In this document: positions 50,050-62,634 of the stretch, one piece after another
Layout: every line of letters begins with the position of its first letter
How positions within the stretch are numbered: the first letter of the stretch is position 1
Source: Vanilla planifolia
Lineage: Eukaryota; Streptophyta; Magnoliopsida; Asparagales; Orchidaceae
Reading direction: 5' to 3'
Assembly: GCA_023846275.1 (NCBI GenBank)
Contig: CM043874.1
Span: 27,439,630-27,503,629, forward strand
DNA length: 64,000 nt
Notes under the pieces: model-generated
Seen by the model: only the letters and a program-made list of their open reading frames with translations
What the model was told of the DNA's origin: nothing
The model's database searches: none
Position numbers and translations under genes: made by a program

Positions 50050-53000
50050 TGTATTTAGTTGTTGCTAGGTAGGCCTTGGAAGAAAATCGTATAGTACAAT
50101 AATTGAAGGTTATACGTGAGAGGAAGAAATTGAAAGAGTGCTCAATTGTGAATATTATATAATACAATATTTACTAACTATATAATACTATCTGATAAAA
50201 GACAACTAGGACACATGTGTGAATACGTTATGAATGTAGATTTTGATAGTAAAAAGATGAAACAATATATCATACAAGTTTGATAATAAAGAAAAGTAAC
50301 TATTCTAAGTTAAAAAACATCGAGAGAATTAAATATCATATAATACAATGCACATCATCTTGCAAATATTATTATTTAAGAGTGACATCTCACAAGGTAA
50401 TTGTTTGATTGTGATGGGTAATTAGGAAGTGTATCATACAAGTATATATATACCAGATTGCAAAAGACAATTAAGGAAATTGTTTGTTGATGTAGTGGAT
50501 TTGGATCATCATACAATATGATAAGTTTATCATACTAATATGATATGGAGATTCTAAATAAATCATGGCTTCACAATTTTTTTAATTTAGATCATTGAAA
50601 TTAAGATGCCTTAGATCTAAATGTTGGATAAGACTTGCATACGACTAGTTTGTTGAAATAATCCCTTGATTTAAGGATATCTAACTTATTCTATTTAAGT
50701 TTAATGTTGTGGTTTTGCTATGTTGTAGAGAAAAAACCCTAGCTGTAGAATGCAACGAGAAAAATTAAGAGATAGCAAAGGAAAAAGAAGCCTGGCTCTT
50801 GAGCAAGAAGATCTCAAGACTTAGAAATGTAGGAGGTTACCCTTGGAGAAAGCCAGGATTGTCCTTGAGATCATATATTAAATTTATCTTAGTTCTAAGA
50901 AAAGGTAAAAAAAAGATTATCTAATCAAATTACATGTGGGATCTTTGGAAAATAAATGTGATAATAGTTAGCAAATCATCTTCCATGAAATTGCTATGAA
51001 AAAGTGGAGAAATTTTGCTTCACCATGACTAAGGATAAATATAGCTAGCATGTAATGAGTTGTTTGGCATACTTTTCTTGAGAGAAAGTATTAAAAGTCA
51101 CATGCAAAAAACTACCTTAATATCTAGCCTGAGAATGCAAATTAAGTTATATAAATATTTACTCTCTTTTGTAACATCATTTATTTGAATTTGTGAATGT
51201 TGGACTTTAATGAATTTTTGTGAGCATATAATAGACCCCTTTTGATTATATCCTTATGTAAATTTGTGAGAAATCTTTGCTTCATTCTTACTATAGTATT
51301 ATCAAAAAATAAAAAAAAAGTTATTTATGATTATATGCTTTCTATGGTAGCATTGCTTTATTAATGTATATGTGGATTCAATTGTTGAACTTTAGAATAT
51401 CAGTTATTAGTAAAACTTCTCTCTTAACTAAGACATGATATTTGGTTAAAAGCATGATAGATTGTAAAGTCTTGTTGGTTATTTGAATATATATGCAAAT
51501 CAACCTTGTTCTTAGCATAGAAAGCATTATAAGGACTTCAAATCATGAAAGGACAAATTCATGTTTAACACAATCTTCTTAATTAAGATATAACCATGTG
51601 GAATACAAGTAAAAGGTTGTCAATTTAAGTGCTTTGTTGATTATATGAGTAAGCTTATCTTAGCATAATAGATATTATGCATTATTCATACCATGAAAGA
51701 GTTAATTATATTGAGTATAACTCTCATAACTAAGACATGGTAGCCATGTTCTTTTATCATATCTAGCTAGAAATTAAGATTTTTAACAATCTCTGTTTCT
51801 CCCTTCTAAGTAAATTGGATACAAGATAATGAAGATTAATTGTAATGTTCACTATATTTATTGGGTGTATAATTAATTAATAATTTTATTGCATGATGAA
51901 TTAATTAATATGTAAAACTAAGACTTCACTTTATGGTTCAATGTAATCTTAGTTATTTATATGTATGTATGAAGTAGAACACCTTGATTAGGCATGATAA
52001 TGCCTACAAATTAATTGAATACTATGATATGATAAATATGTGTGTTATTGTAGGAAATACCCTAAATGAAAGTGTATAAAATGCCATATGGATAAATTAA
52101 ACCTTAGGTTAGGAGAGGAATTACGAAATAAAACTTAGAAATTTAGTCAAAAACCTAGGAAATCATGTGGCCAAGTATCACTTTGCCTCAAGTATTCCTG
52201 GGAAACATTGAGCCATGGCTTGGATGGGCTATAGAAATCACAAGTTTGACTCTTAAGAGAACTTAGATGGCTTCTAAGTTATGTATTGCCCTTGGTTTCT
52301 AGTTGGGAAGATTGGAAGGGCATGTTTTAAGGCCTTAAAAGAAGGTTAGATTGGTTAAGGATACAATTGACTATTAAAGAGATTGGATATGATTAATAAT
52401 GTTAAGGCTAATGATAAACTTTAAGGTCTTATGGTTAATTCTTAGTAGGGTTTGAAATAGGAACTTGATATTCTTAAACAATATTATATAAGATAAACCT
52501 AATCTTAGGTAATACAATTTAGTAAGCCTTTATGCATATTCTAAATAAAATTTTAGATGGTAAAGCACTCAACTAAAATTTTAAGAAAAAGTTGGAGAGT
52601 TTGGAATAAGACTTATAGATGTGTTAAGTTTGGCCAAATAACTAATAAAGTGAAAATATAAACTAAACCCTTAGGTTAATTAGGTTCTTTGGGTAAAATA
52701 ATGAGTGATTCTAATTAGGTTCTTAGGCCAAAGGATGACACCTTGGATGCCAATCTAAGGGATGTGTGATGGCTTAAAAGAGGTCTTAGAATGAATATTA
52801 TGACTTAAGATTACCTTTAAAACTTGTGCAAACTTAAACTTAGTTGTAATGGCAGTTAATTATATATTAAACTTAAGGAAAAAGCTAATATTATGTCAAC
52901 ACTAAGGATGGCTTAGAAAGATGATCCTAGATGAAATTGAGGTAAGACTTAATACAAAAAGAAATAGTTTACGATATTCTAGCTTGTTAAATTTGGTTTG

Positions 53001-53764
53001 GTAAAAGCTCTTAACTTATTAGGTTGTTTGTTAAGTTAAAAAATTTTTACATATTAGATTAAAATTGAGCAAATTTAGATAATATTAGATAATGATAGAT
53101 TAAGGTTAAAAATATTTTATGAATCATTAATGTGGTTTGATTAGGTGAATACTAGATATTATGGACCTTTGATCATACACACTCACTAAGAGATAGATAG
53201 GTTAGATATTCTACTCCCCCAGTCTAGAGATAGTAGTTATAGATGGATGGTTGACCCATAAATAATAAATAATTTATATTTGCTATTTCACAAGTCTATC
53301 TTAATAGAGTGTTAACTTGTTGGATGCTTAATTTGTTGTTAATCTCAAAAATTTTGTTGGAATCTTTAACACCATAAATCAATATGTTTTAATGAAGTTA
53401 TGATCAGATTTGTAAAATGTGTTTAATCTCTCAATTTAGATATGTTGTTTGGAAGTTACAATAATTTCAAAATCCATGAAGATTAATTTGAACTTATCCT
53501 TATTGAAATTTTTCTTCGCAAAATTGTTGTTTTGAAATTTTGGAAAAGTTTAGACTTCTATTTAACTAATTAAGGACAAAACAAAGCACTTAATTTCAAT
53601 GTATAAATTTTTTAATTCTTGAATTCTTTTATCTTAGAAGACTATTAGGTTGCATGAGATTTGTTTGGAAAAAACACTTAGTATAATTTTATTAGGATAA
53701 GTTGTATGAGAAATTTTACCTTACATTGCACAAATGATTCCATGATTCATGTGTCACATCAAAT
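50050..53764 (+). repeat. Long LTR, copy A of a three-copy family
   Basis: It is followed at 53765 by a primer-binding-site-like sequence. It aligns in order with copy C (direct) and copy B (inverted). Shared blocks include GTGGCCAAGTA near 52170; TTAGGTTAATTAGGTTCTTTG near 52675 (20 of these bases recur inverted in B at about 55840-55860); TCTAAGGGATGTGTGATGGCT-like near 52755; and AGAGATAGATAGGTTAG near 53190. A diverged repeat of about 150 bp with TAACTAAGACATG lies at 51412, 51571 and 51718. Copy length is about 3.7 kb. Confidence 0.55.
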
Positions 53765-53776
53765 TGGTAGTAGAGC
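53765..53776 (+). other. Primer-binding-site-like sequence after LTR copy A
   Basis: TGGTAGTAGAGC differs at two positions from TGGTATCAGAGC and is followed by AATTGGTTGAG, a usual continuation in plant Gypsy elements. Confidence 0.5.
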
Positions 53777-54623
53777 AATTGGTTGAGTGTCATTAGACCT
53801 TATAATCCCATAATCATAATACAAGAGGCATCTCTTTTTTTCTTCTTTCCTACATATAACCTTATACTCTTAACTTTTAGAGAATGCAATGCCAATTATT
53901 TTAAGTTCTTTTTGAATGGTATTGAGCAACAGAATGAGTTCAAGCAAGTTTTGGTTGCCATTATGAAATTGAGTGATGGTATGAAGTAATGGTGTCATCT
54001 TCTTTACTAGTAAAATATTTGTGAGTGTTGGTAAAATTTCTGTCACACCTTTCAAATTTGCTAACCAAAGTATATGATTCCTATTTAAGTTTGTCAATTA
54101 ATTGCTTATGAACTTAGAGTGATAAAGTTACATTACTACTAAATATGTTTGGTAAGAATCTTATAATATAATGGTAGAAGATCATATGATATGATGAGAA
54201 CATTTAAAAGCTTAGTTGTTTTTTTCAAAACCATAAATATAACCAAATCTAATATCATAATATTAAAACATACCTATAATTTATAATATAATAATATGCA
54301 AAATGCTAACATACAAAGGATTCAACAATTTTTCTCATGCACAAATCAAAACATAAATAAAATATCCACGAAAATTCAATAAACCTCTCAATTTCATTTT
54401 CAATGAGGTAACATCTGAATAACTACCAAAACAAAATAAAAAACATAAGAAACAACTACAAAGTTTAATATAATAATTAGATACAATCCTAAGTCTAATA
54501 AATTATAATTGATGAAAAAAATAATGAGTATAATACTAATAATAATGAAAGACAAAAAAGATGAATCATCTAACTAATGCATTAACTCTGATAATCTTTA
54601 GCTCTACTCCTACTTAACTCCTA
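53777..54623. other. Junction between LTR copies A and B
   Basis: About 850 bp that should be internal sequence of one or both elements. Open frames at 53783-53989 (plus) and 53870-54097 (minus) overlap each other and match nothing I recognise. Confidence 0.3.
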
Positions 54624-54637
54624 GCACCCTGATACTA
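54624..54637 (-). other. Primer-binding-site-like sequence of LTR copy B
   Basis: On the minus strand TAGTATCAGGGTGC, followed by TAGGAGTTAAG. It resembles TGGTATCAGAGTGCTAGG-type sites at the end of Gypsy LTRs. Confidence 0.5.
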
Positions 54638-57600
54638 CAAAAATATAAAGAGCTAAGTTACGAGGTTCAATAGAAAACTCTTGAGGCCTACTATAAAACT
54701 AACATACAATAACCAAGAAGTACATATATATCAATTAAATCATGCAAATGAATGGCCTCAACTTCTAACAATAATAAAGATGCCAGCATCTATCAATTAA
54801 GGCAATTCATATTTTTATAATGTGACTAACCAGATGCTTAGTATTCTTTCCTAATCTAATACACTCTTCTATTTACGAGAATTATGATAGAGCCTAATGC
54901 TCTTATCACATCACATAATCTAACACTCCACAAGACAATGACAACCACATTGACCAGTCTCATAAGATTTTAGGAATCATTTTTTCTTTAACTACTATAT
55001 ATACTCCCCTCCAAAACATAACACATTATATGATTCTCTATGAGACTAAATGTATATATATTCTCTTATAAGTCAATTTTATAATAGCTTCCAACCAATC
55101 TTAGAGATTCTTACCACATAATCTAACACTTATCCTACAAGCTCAATTAATTATATGTAGCTACCTCCAAGCCAGGAGAGTAGTGTAGCTAACTTACCTA
55201 TCTCTTGAGTGGGCATGCATGATCAAGAGTTCATTACATCTAATTCTTATATGATCAAAATCATTATTTTAATTTTTAGCATCATGTTAACTCTAATCTA
55301 TCACTACTTAGTGATTATTCAATTTTCTTAATTTGGATCTAACATATAAAGAGTTCTTATCATAATAGTAACCTAATAGTTAAGGTAAATCTTAAATTAA
55401 ATATCTAAGATTCTTTATACCTTGATTAAGTCAATCTAAGTTTTCATCCAAAGCCTTTCTTATTTATCTAAAATTACTATCATTAGAATATCTTAGGATT
55501 TCCATTAAACCTTAATTCAACTTTTTAGAATATCATTACCTAATTTTCTTATATTTAGTCTTATCTTAATTTCATCTAAGACTTTATCTATTTAAGTTAA
55601 CCTTAATATTTACAAATCCTTCATTTTTACCTTTAAGTTTCACATATAACTAAATACAATTACAACAAAGTTTGGGTTCACATAAGTATCATTAGTGACC
55701 CTTATGCTTGTAAGACAATTGAGTCACCAAACTCACCTTAACCCATCTCTTTAGCCATACATATCCCTTAGATCAGTATCTAACATGTCATCACTTAGCC
55801 TAAAAGCCTAAATAGGGTTATTAATTATCATGCCCAAAGAACCTAATTAACCTAAGGATTTAGCTAACATCTTTACCTTATTGCTTTCTTGGCTAAACTT
55901 AGTAAATTCGTAAGTTTTATTTCTAGCACTTTTACCTTCTAAGGTCTTGATGAAAAAATCAATTATCAAAAACTTTATTTATAATATGCATAAATGTTTC
56001 TTAATAGTATTTTCTCAGTCCATCATTAGAACTTTCTATTATCGATCCCTTTTCCATGGATTATTTTTAAGCCATTAAACTTAATTCCAAGGCTAAGCTT
56101 ACTTTACATATTCATATTCATGCAATTAAAATTTTCTTTTTAAACTTTACTAGGGATTATTCATAAGACATTGAAGTCTAGCCTTAGCTTTAAAATTTCT
56201 AGCCATAACCAAACCATTTGATTTTTGATCATATCCATACCTAGCATATCCTTCTTCTAAGAGCACATACCAAGCCCACCAAGGCTTTCCAAAAGAAAGG
56301 AAGGGCCACACACCTCTAGATCCTCTTAAAGGTTGAACCTGTGCCTCTTATGACTTCATCAAGTCATGGCTCCAAGAATAATCAAGGTAAAGGGTTACTT
56401 GGCCACAATTTTTTTTGAAGGTTTTGGTTATATTTTCAAGTTCAAAATCACAATTCATCTTCTAAGTTAAGGGTTAAATTTTTTATATGATATGTGGTAT
56501 ACTTTCAAGCACAATTTTACAACACATACACATTTATATCATGTCATGAAGTGAAATAACATATATCTTCTTATTTTGTCATGATTTTCTTTTTCTTATG
56601 AGTTATTATGAGGAAATGAATTTACATATAAGCATATAATTTTATTTCCAACAAAGAAATAATAAGAAATTTAAAAAACTTTCCTTAATTATAAGAGCCA
56701 TACATATTAGAATTTACTCTCTAATGGTTTAACAATTTTATAATATCAATTATGTTGAACTTTACATATTTCATACATGTTTAGACTATCAATAAAGCAC
56801 AACAAAAATAGCATATTTTTAAGCTTATTTCATATGATCATGTCTTAGGTAAGAGGTGTTTTGCATCAATAAATATACATTCTAAGTTTATCTTCCACAT
56901 ATCTATAAATAATGCTAAAAATGCAAGTATATGATCATAGAATTTAATTTACATTCATAGTTTTATTAATACACATCTTTTGCATGGGTTCTTTTGAAAT
57001 ATTGTATAAGAAAGGAATGATAAATGACATTTTATAAGCTAATAAGAATTCTTAGTCTTGGGTAGAAGAACGTTTCCCCTTTTCTAAAAAAGTTTATGGG
57101 AAGAAGATTGACTAGTTTTTGTCATAATCATTTTTCAAAAAGGTTTTATATGCATTTTAACTAAATAATTTATTTTAATCTTTCCTTTGATCTTAACTAA
57201 ATTTATTGTATGAGCTCAAGAGTCATAATACTTCAACATTTGTGTAAAGGACTTCTCCTTGGTTAAATCTTTTCTTGCTTCAAAATATAAACCTTCTTCC
57301 TCGTAACTTGTCTTGCTTTCCTCTTTAGTATTCTCTTAGTTGGCCTCTCCAAATTTTCTTTTGTGGCCAAGTTTTCATAAAGCACTTACATGAATATTAT
57401 AAGGGATTATATATCCTTAGGCACTCCTCCTCAATCCAAGGATTTACTTAAGAAAAAATAAACTTGTGTTGGTTGAAGCCACAATTCACCCATTTTAGTT
57501 AAGCCTCTTTTTATAGTCCCAGTTTGGCTGACCATATCTAGCTCTTAAAATTTAAGGATTTAAGTGAAATATGGATAAAATAAAAGATAGTTTAACATTT

Positions 57601-57950
57601 ATTCTTTCTTTCTCATATATTGTTTCTTAAGATATTTCTACATGCAAAATATTTTTCACTTTTAATTCTCTAATCTTCATCCACTAACTAACTCTTAATT
57701 TTTAGAAATCCTATTTATATATTTATTATGCATTCATGGTTGGATAGTAATAATGATAGTAAATGAAATTAATAATGTAAATAAATTTATAAGCTTATTT
57801 TCAAAAGCATTAAGCTCAATCTTATCAAGGTTCATGTCACGCAATTCAAGTCTTACCATTCAACCATGCATTTTAGTTTTAATATTTTAATTTTAAAATT
57901 CAAAAGTTAATTTATTAATATTAAAAAATTAAACATATTCAATTCAAATT
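54638..57950 (-). repeat. Long LTR, copy B (inverted)
   Basis: The reverse complement matches copy A over about 55140-56500. The best stretch is near 55840-55870 (GGTTAATTAGGTTCTTTGGG). Others are GTGGCCAAGTA at about 56405-56395, GGAGCCATGACTTG at about 56375 and AGAGATAGGTAAGTTAGC at about 55195. It lies about 2.5-3 kb from copy A and forms a large, diverged inverted pair with it. Length about 3.3 kb; outer edge uncertain. Confidence 0.55.
57507..57515 (-). promoter_or_regulatory. Candidate LTR TATA box
   Basis: On the minus strand GGGACTATAAAAAGAGGC, a good plant TATA context. It lies in the upstream part of LTR copy B and would drive transcription leftwards. Confidence 0.4.
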
Positions 57951-58889
57951 ATAAATTTTAATTCACAAAAAATACATACCTTGATTAACTAAATTGTAAT
58001 AAATTATTCAAGAATACTAAGCATAACAAAAATTATAATAATCATATATGTACAATCAATTGAGAGAGGCATTGAATAAAAGAATTATCAAGTACAATGG
58101 GTGACTATGCTTAGTGTGTCTTACAGGTATGGATACAGGATTATACAAGTATAATAAATAAAATTATTGAGAAATACTAGTGGATCTTTCTTATCATACA
58201 GTACAATACATAAATAGTACTATTATGATTCATAAGCAATGCATAAATAGTATTTTGTATTCAAGTTGCATTTGTTCCTAACCTTTGGAAATTAAATTTC
58301 CCAAGATCAAAGGGATGGAAATGATTTGGATGTTTAAGAGAAAAGAAAGTGAAGATTTGGTCAAATCATAGCATGCATGAATTATGAGATTAGATTTTGG
58401 GATGAGAATTTGAGCTGGCTTAACCAACATTTTAAGATCTCCACGATTAAATAAATTAGTTAGCTATCAAATGATATGTTGTGCTATATTTGGATATTTT
58501 TCTTAAACCATATCCTTTATTAATGTAAGGAGGTTTAAACTGAGAAGACTAAGGAAGCCAAAGTCAAGAGCAAGGAGGAGGAAGAAAAAGAGTTGTAAAT
58601 TAAAGTTGTGAAGATAATAATGTAGACCTCTACCTTGTTCAAGAGGTAAGAACATCATTCTTTGGACTTAAATTAGAAGCATGCTAGGGATAAAGAAAAT
58701 TAGTTATTTCATTAATAAGTTCATGCTATATTGGCACATTATTCTCTAACTAATTGAAAGAACATGTGATGCATAAATTGTTATGATTACCTTGGCATTC
58801 TTTAATCCTTGATTAAGCAAAATAAAACCTAAAACATATGCTTTCTAATTTATGAAATTGGCATGATTTAAATCCTAGTTTGAAAAGAA

Positions 58890-59740
58890 TATGGTGCTTT
58901 TATTTGAGAAGTTAGCCTATTATAGCTTTGCTGGTGTAAGAACATGATTTGTTATGCCTTTTTATGTGTGAAAACAACATGCTGAGAATTTCTTATAAAT
59001 CCCGTATGTAATAGCTCTTGGTTTAAAGTAGCATTTGAAATATACTCACAATCTTATGAATTTAGTTTGTTGTAGCTCATGTTTTAATTTAGAATATAAA
59101 ATATATGTATTGCTTTATAAGTTAAACTATTGTAACTCTTATCTTTAGTTAGAATATGAAATGTAGGCAATGTTTAGTACATTTGATATGCTATAGTTCA
59201 TGTTTTAATTTGGGACATAAAATATTAACATTGTTATGTACATTTAACAATTGTAGCTCCCAACTTACGTGAGAACATGAAATATAAGCAATGTTTAGTC
59301 AATCTAATATGTTGTAATTCATGGTTTAATTTGGAACACAAAATATAAACATTTCTTTACAAAATTAACTTGTTGTAGCTCACAATTTTATTTAAAACAT
59401 GAAATATAAGTAATATTTTGTAAAGCTGGCTTGTTGTACTTATAGTTTAATATAGAATATGAGAGATATAGGTCTTGATTTTGTTAAAACATCATGTGTT
59501 TGCTTTCTAATTAATAAGATTAACTTTTTATAACACTTGTTTATGTTGAAAAAATATGTAATGGCTCTCAATATGGTGAAATATTCTTGTGTATGATTCT
59601 TAACTACTGAGATTAACATGCAAAAGCTCTCGGTTATGATGTAAAAGTTGAGTTATAATTCTTCGTTGATCAAACATGATATACATGCCTTCCAATTAAT
59701 GAAATTAATAGGCTCAAGCTCTTGGCGATGATGAAAAGAA
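58890..59740 (+). repeat. Minisatellite of about 60.5 bp with a 121-bp two-unit period
   Basis: Well-aligned units start at 59071, 59131, 59192, 59252, 59313, 59374 and 59435 with TGTAGCTC or close variants. Odd units continue CATGTTTTAATTTxGxA-ATAAAATAT; even units continue with AGAACATGAAATATAAGCAATGTTTAG or near. Odd units resemble each other more than their neighbours, so the true period is 121 bp. Weaker units with AGCTCTTGG/AGCTCTCGG cores flank the array on both sides. Confidence 0.8.
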
Positions 59741-61702
59741 TATCAAGGTGTATGCAATTTTAGATTTTTTATTACTATAAAATCCTATTAAGATTATCAT
59801 GCTAAATTGGGTTATTCTAATTACATGATATTATGAAGGATGATCTTTGCACAATTGGTTATTTCATATAATTTATTAATGTTGAAAGCATGTTCGTCTT
59901 AAGATAGAATGGTAAATTGTGATGAATTTTTATAAATTGATTCATGGTTTTTAATAGTGGTCACATACTAAAAATAAAAGTATAAAATTATGGTGACCAT
60001 TATTAATAACATTATTTTTGTTGAAGTCTACTTATTACATATAATACTGTAATAATGATGTAATAGATGACTTTTGAAATTAATGTAAACATAGATATTT
60101 TTAATGCTATTTTGCTTGAATTTCAATTTATGCTTATGATAAAATGGCAATTGAGACTAGTTTCATAAAAGTGAATGATCATGCTTATGTAGATGACTAC
60201 AGCTCTTGAAAGTATTACATAATTGTGCAACTAATATGGCTTTGAAAGACTTAGGTTAATGCAAATTTAGCCATAGAATTCAGTTAAGAATATCTTAAAG
60301 TATTTAAGAAAATCCTAATAAGTTAGTTTAGAAGTAATTTTACTTAAGTATGCTATAAGATATTGACATAACCTAGTATGAATTCTTCCATAAAAAACCT
60401 TAGGAATTGGGATTTGTAACATAATAAGGATGATTACCTTGGGTTAAGCCTTAAGGTTGAGTGATAAGGCTTAGCTATAGGCTTAAAAAGTAAGAAGAGA
60501 CCTTAAGGGGACCTTGGATAGCTTTGGGGTAGAGGAAACTCTAAAGTTTCTTATGAAGAGGGCTTGAGAGTCTTGGTTAAGTCTTAAAAGAAGACAAGGT
60601 TATGTAAGGGTCTCAATTGAATTGGTAGAAAGAAAGAGTTTAGTTCAAACTAAGCCTTCTGATAGTGCCTTAATCTTGTTATTAAACACTATCTAGAACT
60701 TATGAAATCTTCTTACATGAATGAACAAACCATAGTTGAGATTTATATTTCCTTAAATGGTCCAAGAGGTAGAGTGTAAGGCTTGTTCATGAACTTTGGA
60801 TTGTAATGTAATGCTTAGAAAGCAACATTGGTTTCCAAGGCAAGTGAAATCATGGGTTTTCTAGTATAGAGACTTGAGGGGCTTAAGTTGGTCTCAAAAG
60901 AAGGACAAGGGAAGTTTAGGTCTCAATTAAGTGCAACAAAAGGTAAAGAGTTGGAAACTAAGAAAGGACTCAACCTAATGAATAACTTTGTTAGCCTAGA
61001 CTTGGCTTATAAAAATGATTGGATTTAAAGAGCTATGGTTGAAATAAGAACCCAAGTAACCTAGACAATGTTGAGAGTAAGTTATGATTAAATAGAACCT
61101 TAGATGTGATCAAGAACAATTTTAGAATTTGTCATGTGTAGTTTTTAAGAACTATGACTTTTGTATAAAGAAAAACCTAAAGTAGAAATTAGGATTGGAT
61201 TAAAGTAATCAAAAACTTGGTGAGACCTTAAACACACTTGAGATGTGGCTAAAATATGATGAAACTATTGGTTAGACCTTGGATGAGGATTGATTGAGAT
61301 CAAAACTTTTGTTTTCACTTTAGGAGTGGTGCTAAGATTGGCCAAGGGCTAAGAAAACACTTAGATCATTGGTTAAACCCCAATGTTCCTTGCTTTGACT
61401 AGTACAAACTTGAGTAGCTATGAATTATCTCTTAAGCCATAAATTGATACCCTAGATGATGGTTTGGGAGGTGTATGTGGCTCAAACAAGGCCTTTACGA
61501 AGGAAGGTGTGACTTAGATTAGCCTGTGAGATAAAAGAGAGAATTACTAGTAGAACTTATGTAAATCTAGGTTAAATTTAAAGAATATGACTAAAAAGGG
61601 TTTAAATCATGAACTTATAATGTGTTGGTACTCAAATGGTAGCCTGATTAAACTAATCGACTTGATTAAACTCCCATAATAACAAAAGGATACGAATTAA
61701 TC

Positions 61703-61721
61703 ATATATATATATATATATA
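61703..61721. repeat. Short (AT)n microsatellite
   Basis: About nine AT repeats, just left of the 39-bp minisatellite. Confidence 0.9.
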
Positions 61722-61742
61722 AGACAAATAAGGGAGGATTAT

Positions 61743-62001
61743 CCCAAATAAATAGATAAGGTTTGATGAAAACCTTATATCAACCTAGATAGTAAAGTTT
61801 TGAGAAAACACTAGATTAGTAGACTAGTGTTTGGAAAAAACCTCAGATTAGCTTAAATAATAGAGTAGGGTTTAACAAAACCCTAGATAAGCCTATTAAC
61901 ATTTTAAAAAAACTTAAGTTAGCCCAAATAGTAAACTAAGGTGTGAGAGACTCGAGTTAGCTTAATTAATGGATTAGGCTTTTAAAGAAACCTTAGAACC
62001 C
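61743..62001 (+). repeat. Minisatellite of about 39 bp, seven degenerate units
   Basis: Units at about 61743, 61783, 61821, 61852, 61892, 61923 and 61961, of 31-41 bp. The consensus is close to CCTAAATAGTAGA, then TAGGGTTTGA-AAAACCCTAGA, then TTAG. The middle is a palindrome; the best copy reads AGGGTTTAACAAAACCCT at 61867-61884. Units 3 and 5 lack about 8 bp. Confidence 0.7.
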
Positions 62002-62634
62002 TTCAAATGATATATCATGGTAGGTATCTTAGATATTTGTGAATAAAATCATATAGATTAAGATGTAATGAACCCTAGTTGTGGACTCCTTTTTTAGAGC
62101 AAGATAGGTCAGATATATCAAATAGTAAGACTCTCATAAGGTATGAAGTTTTTTACTTAATTACAAAGACATCATGAAAGGATTATGGGTGTGCCTGAGC
62201 TTATAATGGTGGAGCATTATGCATTATGATGACTCTTATGGTCCTATGGGGTAGTCCATATGATTGATAATGCAAAGTTATGGATTGTCAAATTATGTGA
62301 TAAGATTTAAGTGCCAGACTTACATCGAGTACCTTAGGGGCTTAGAGGGATTGTTGGATCATTGGTGCTTCATTGTACATCCTATGGATTGATATTAATT
62401 ATGTTTTTATTATGACTTGTTGGGCCCAAATGGTTTATGTGATAAGATTAACGGTTATGATTTTATACATTAACTTAGCTTGATAAGTTGTGATATTCAT
62501 ATAATTCCTTATCATGTTAACAATTATACTCTATTATTATACTATTATATATATGTTTTATTAGTAGGATATGAGTATTCCTATTAAGCCTAACACACCC
62601 CTCCTTATATTATTTGAAAGTTTAATGAGTTAGT

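Larger units (their letters stand above)
58020..62634 (+). repeat. Long LTR, copy C, with internal minisatellites
   Basis: Direct orientation relative to copy A. Shared blocks include AGTGGAT plus TATCATACA near 58170; a GAAGCCAAAGTCAAGAGCAAGG-like region near 58553; the GGTTAAG-rich region 60430-61560; and GATGATGGTTTGGGAGGTGTA near 61455, which answers GATGCCAATCTAAGGGATGTG in copy A. It is longer than A and B because of the arrays at 59.0-59.7 kb and 61.7-62.0 kb. A weak primer-site candidate (TGGTATAACATT at 62635) may mark its end. Confidence 0.5.

Noticed and set aside
59071-59495. CRISPR-like array
   Set aside because: Repeats are imperfect and contiguous, without unique spacers, and the genome is a plant's.
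61743-62001. Interstitial telomere array
   Set aside because: AGGGTTT words occur once per 39-bp unit within a longer repeat, not as head-to-tail TTTAGGG.
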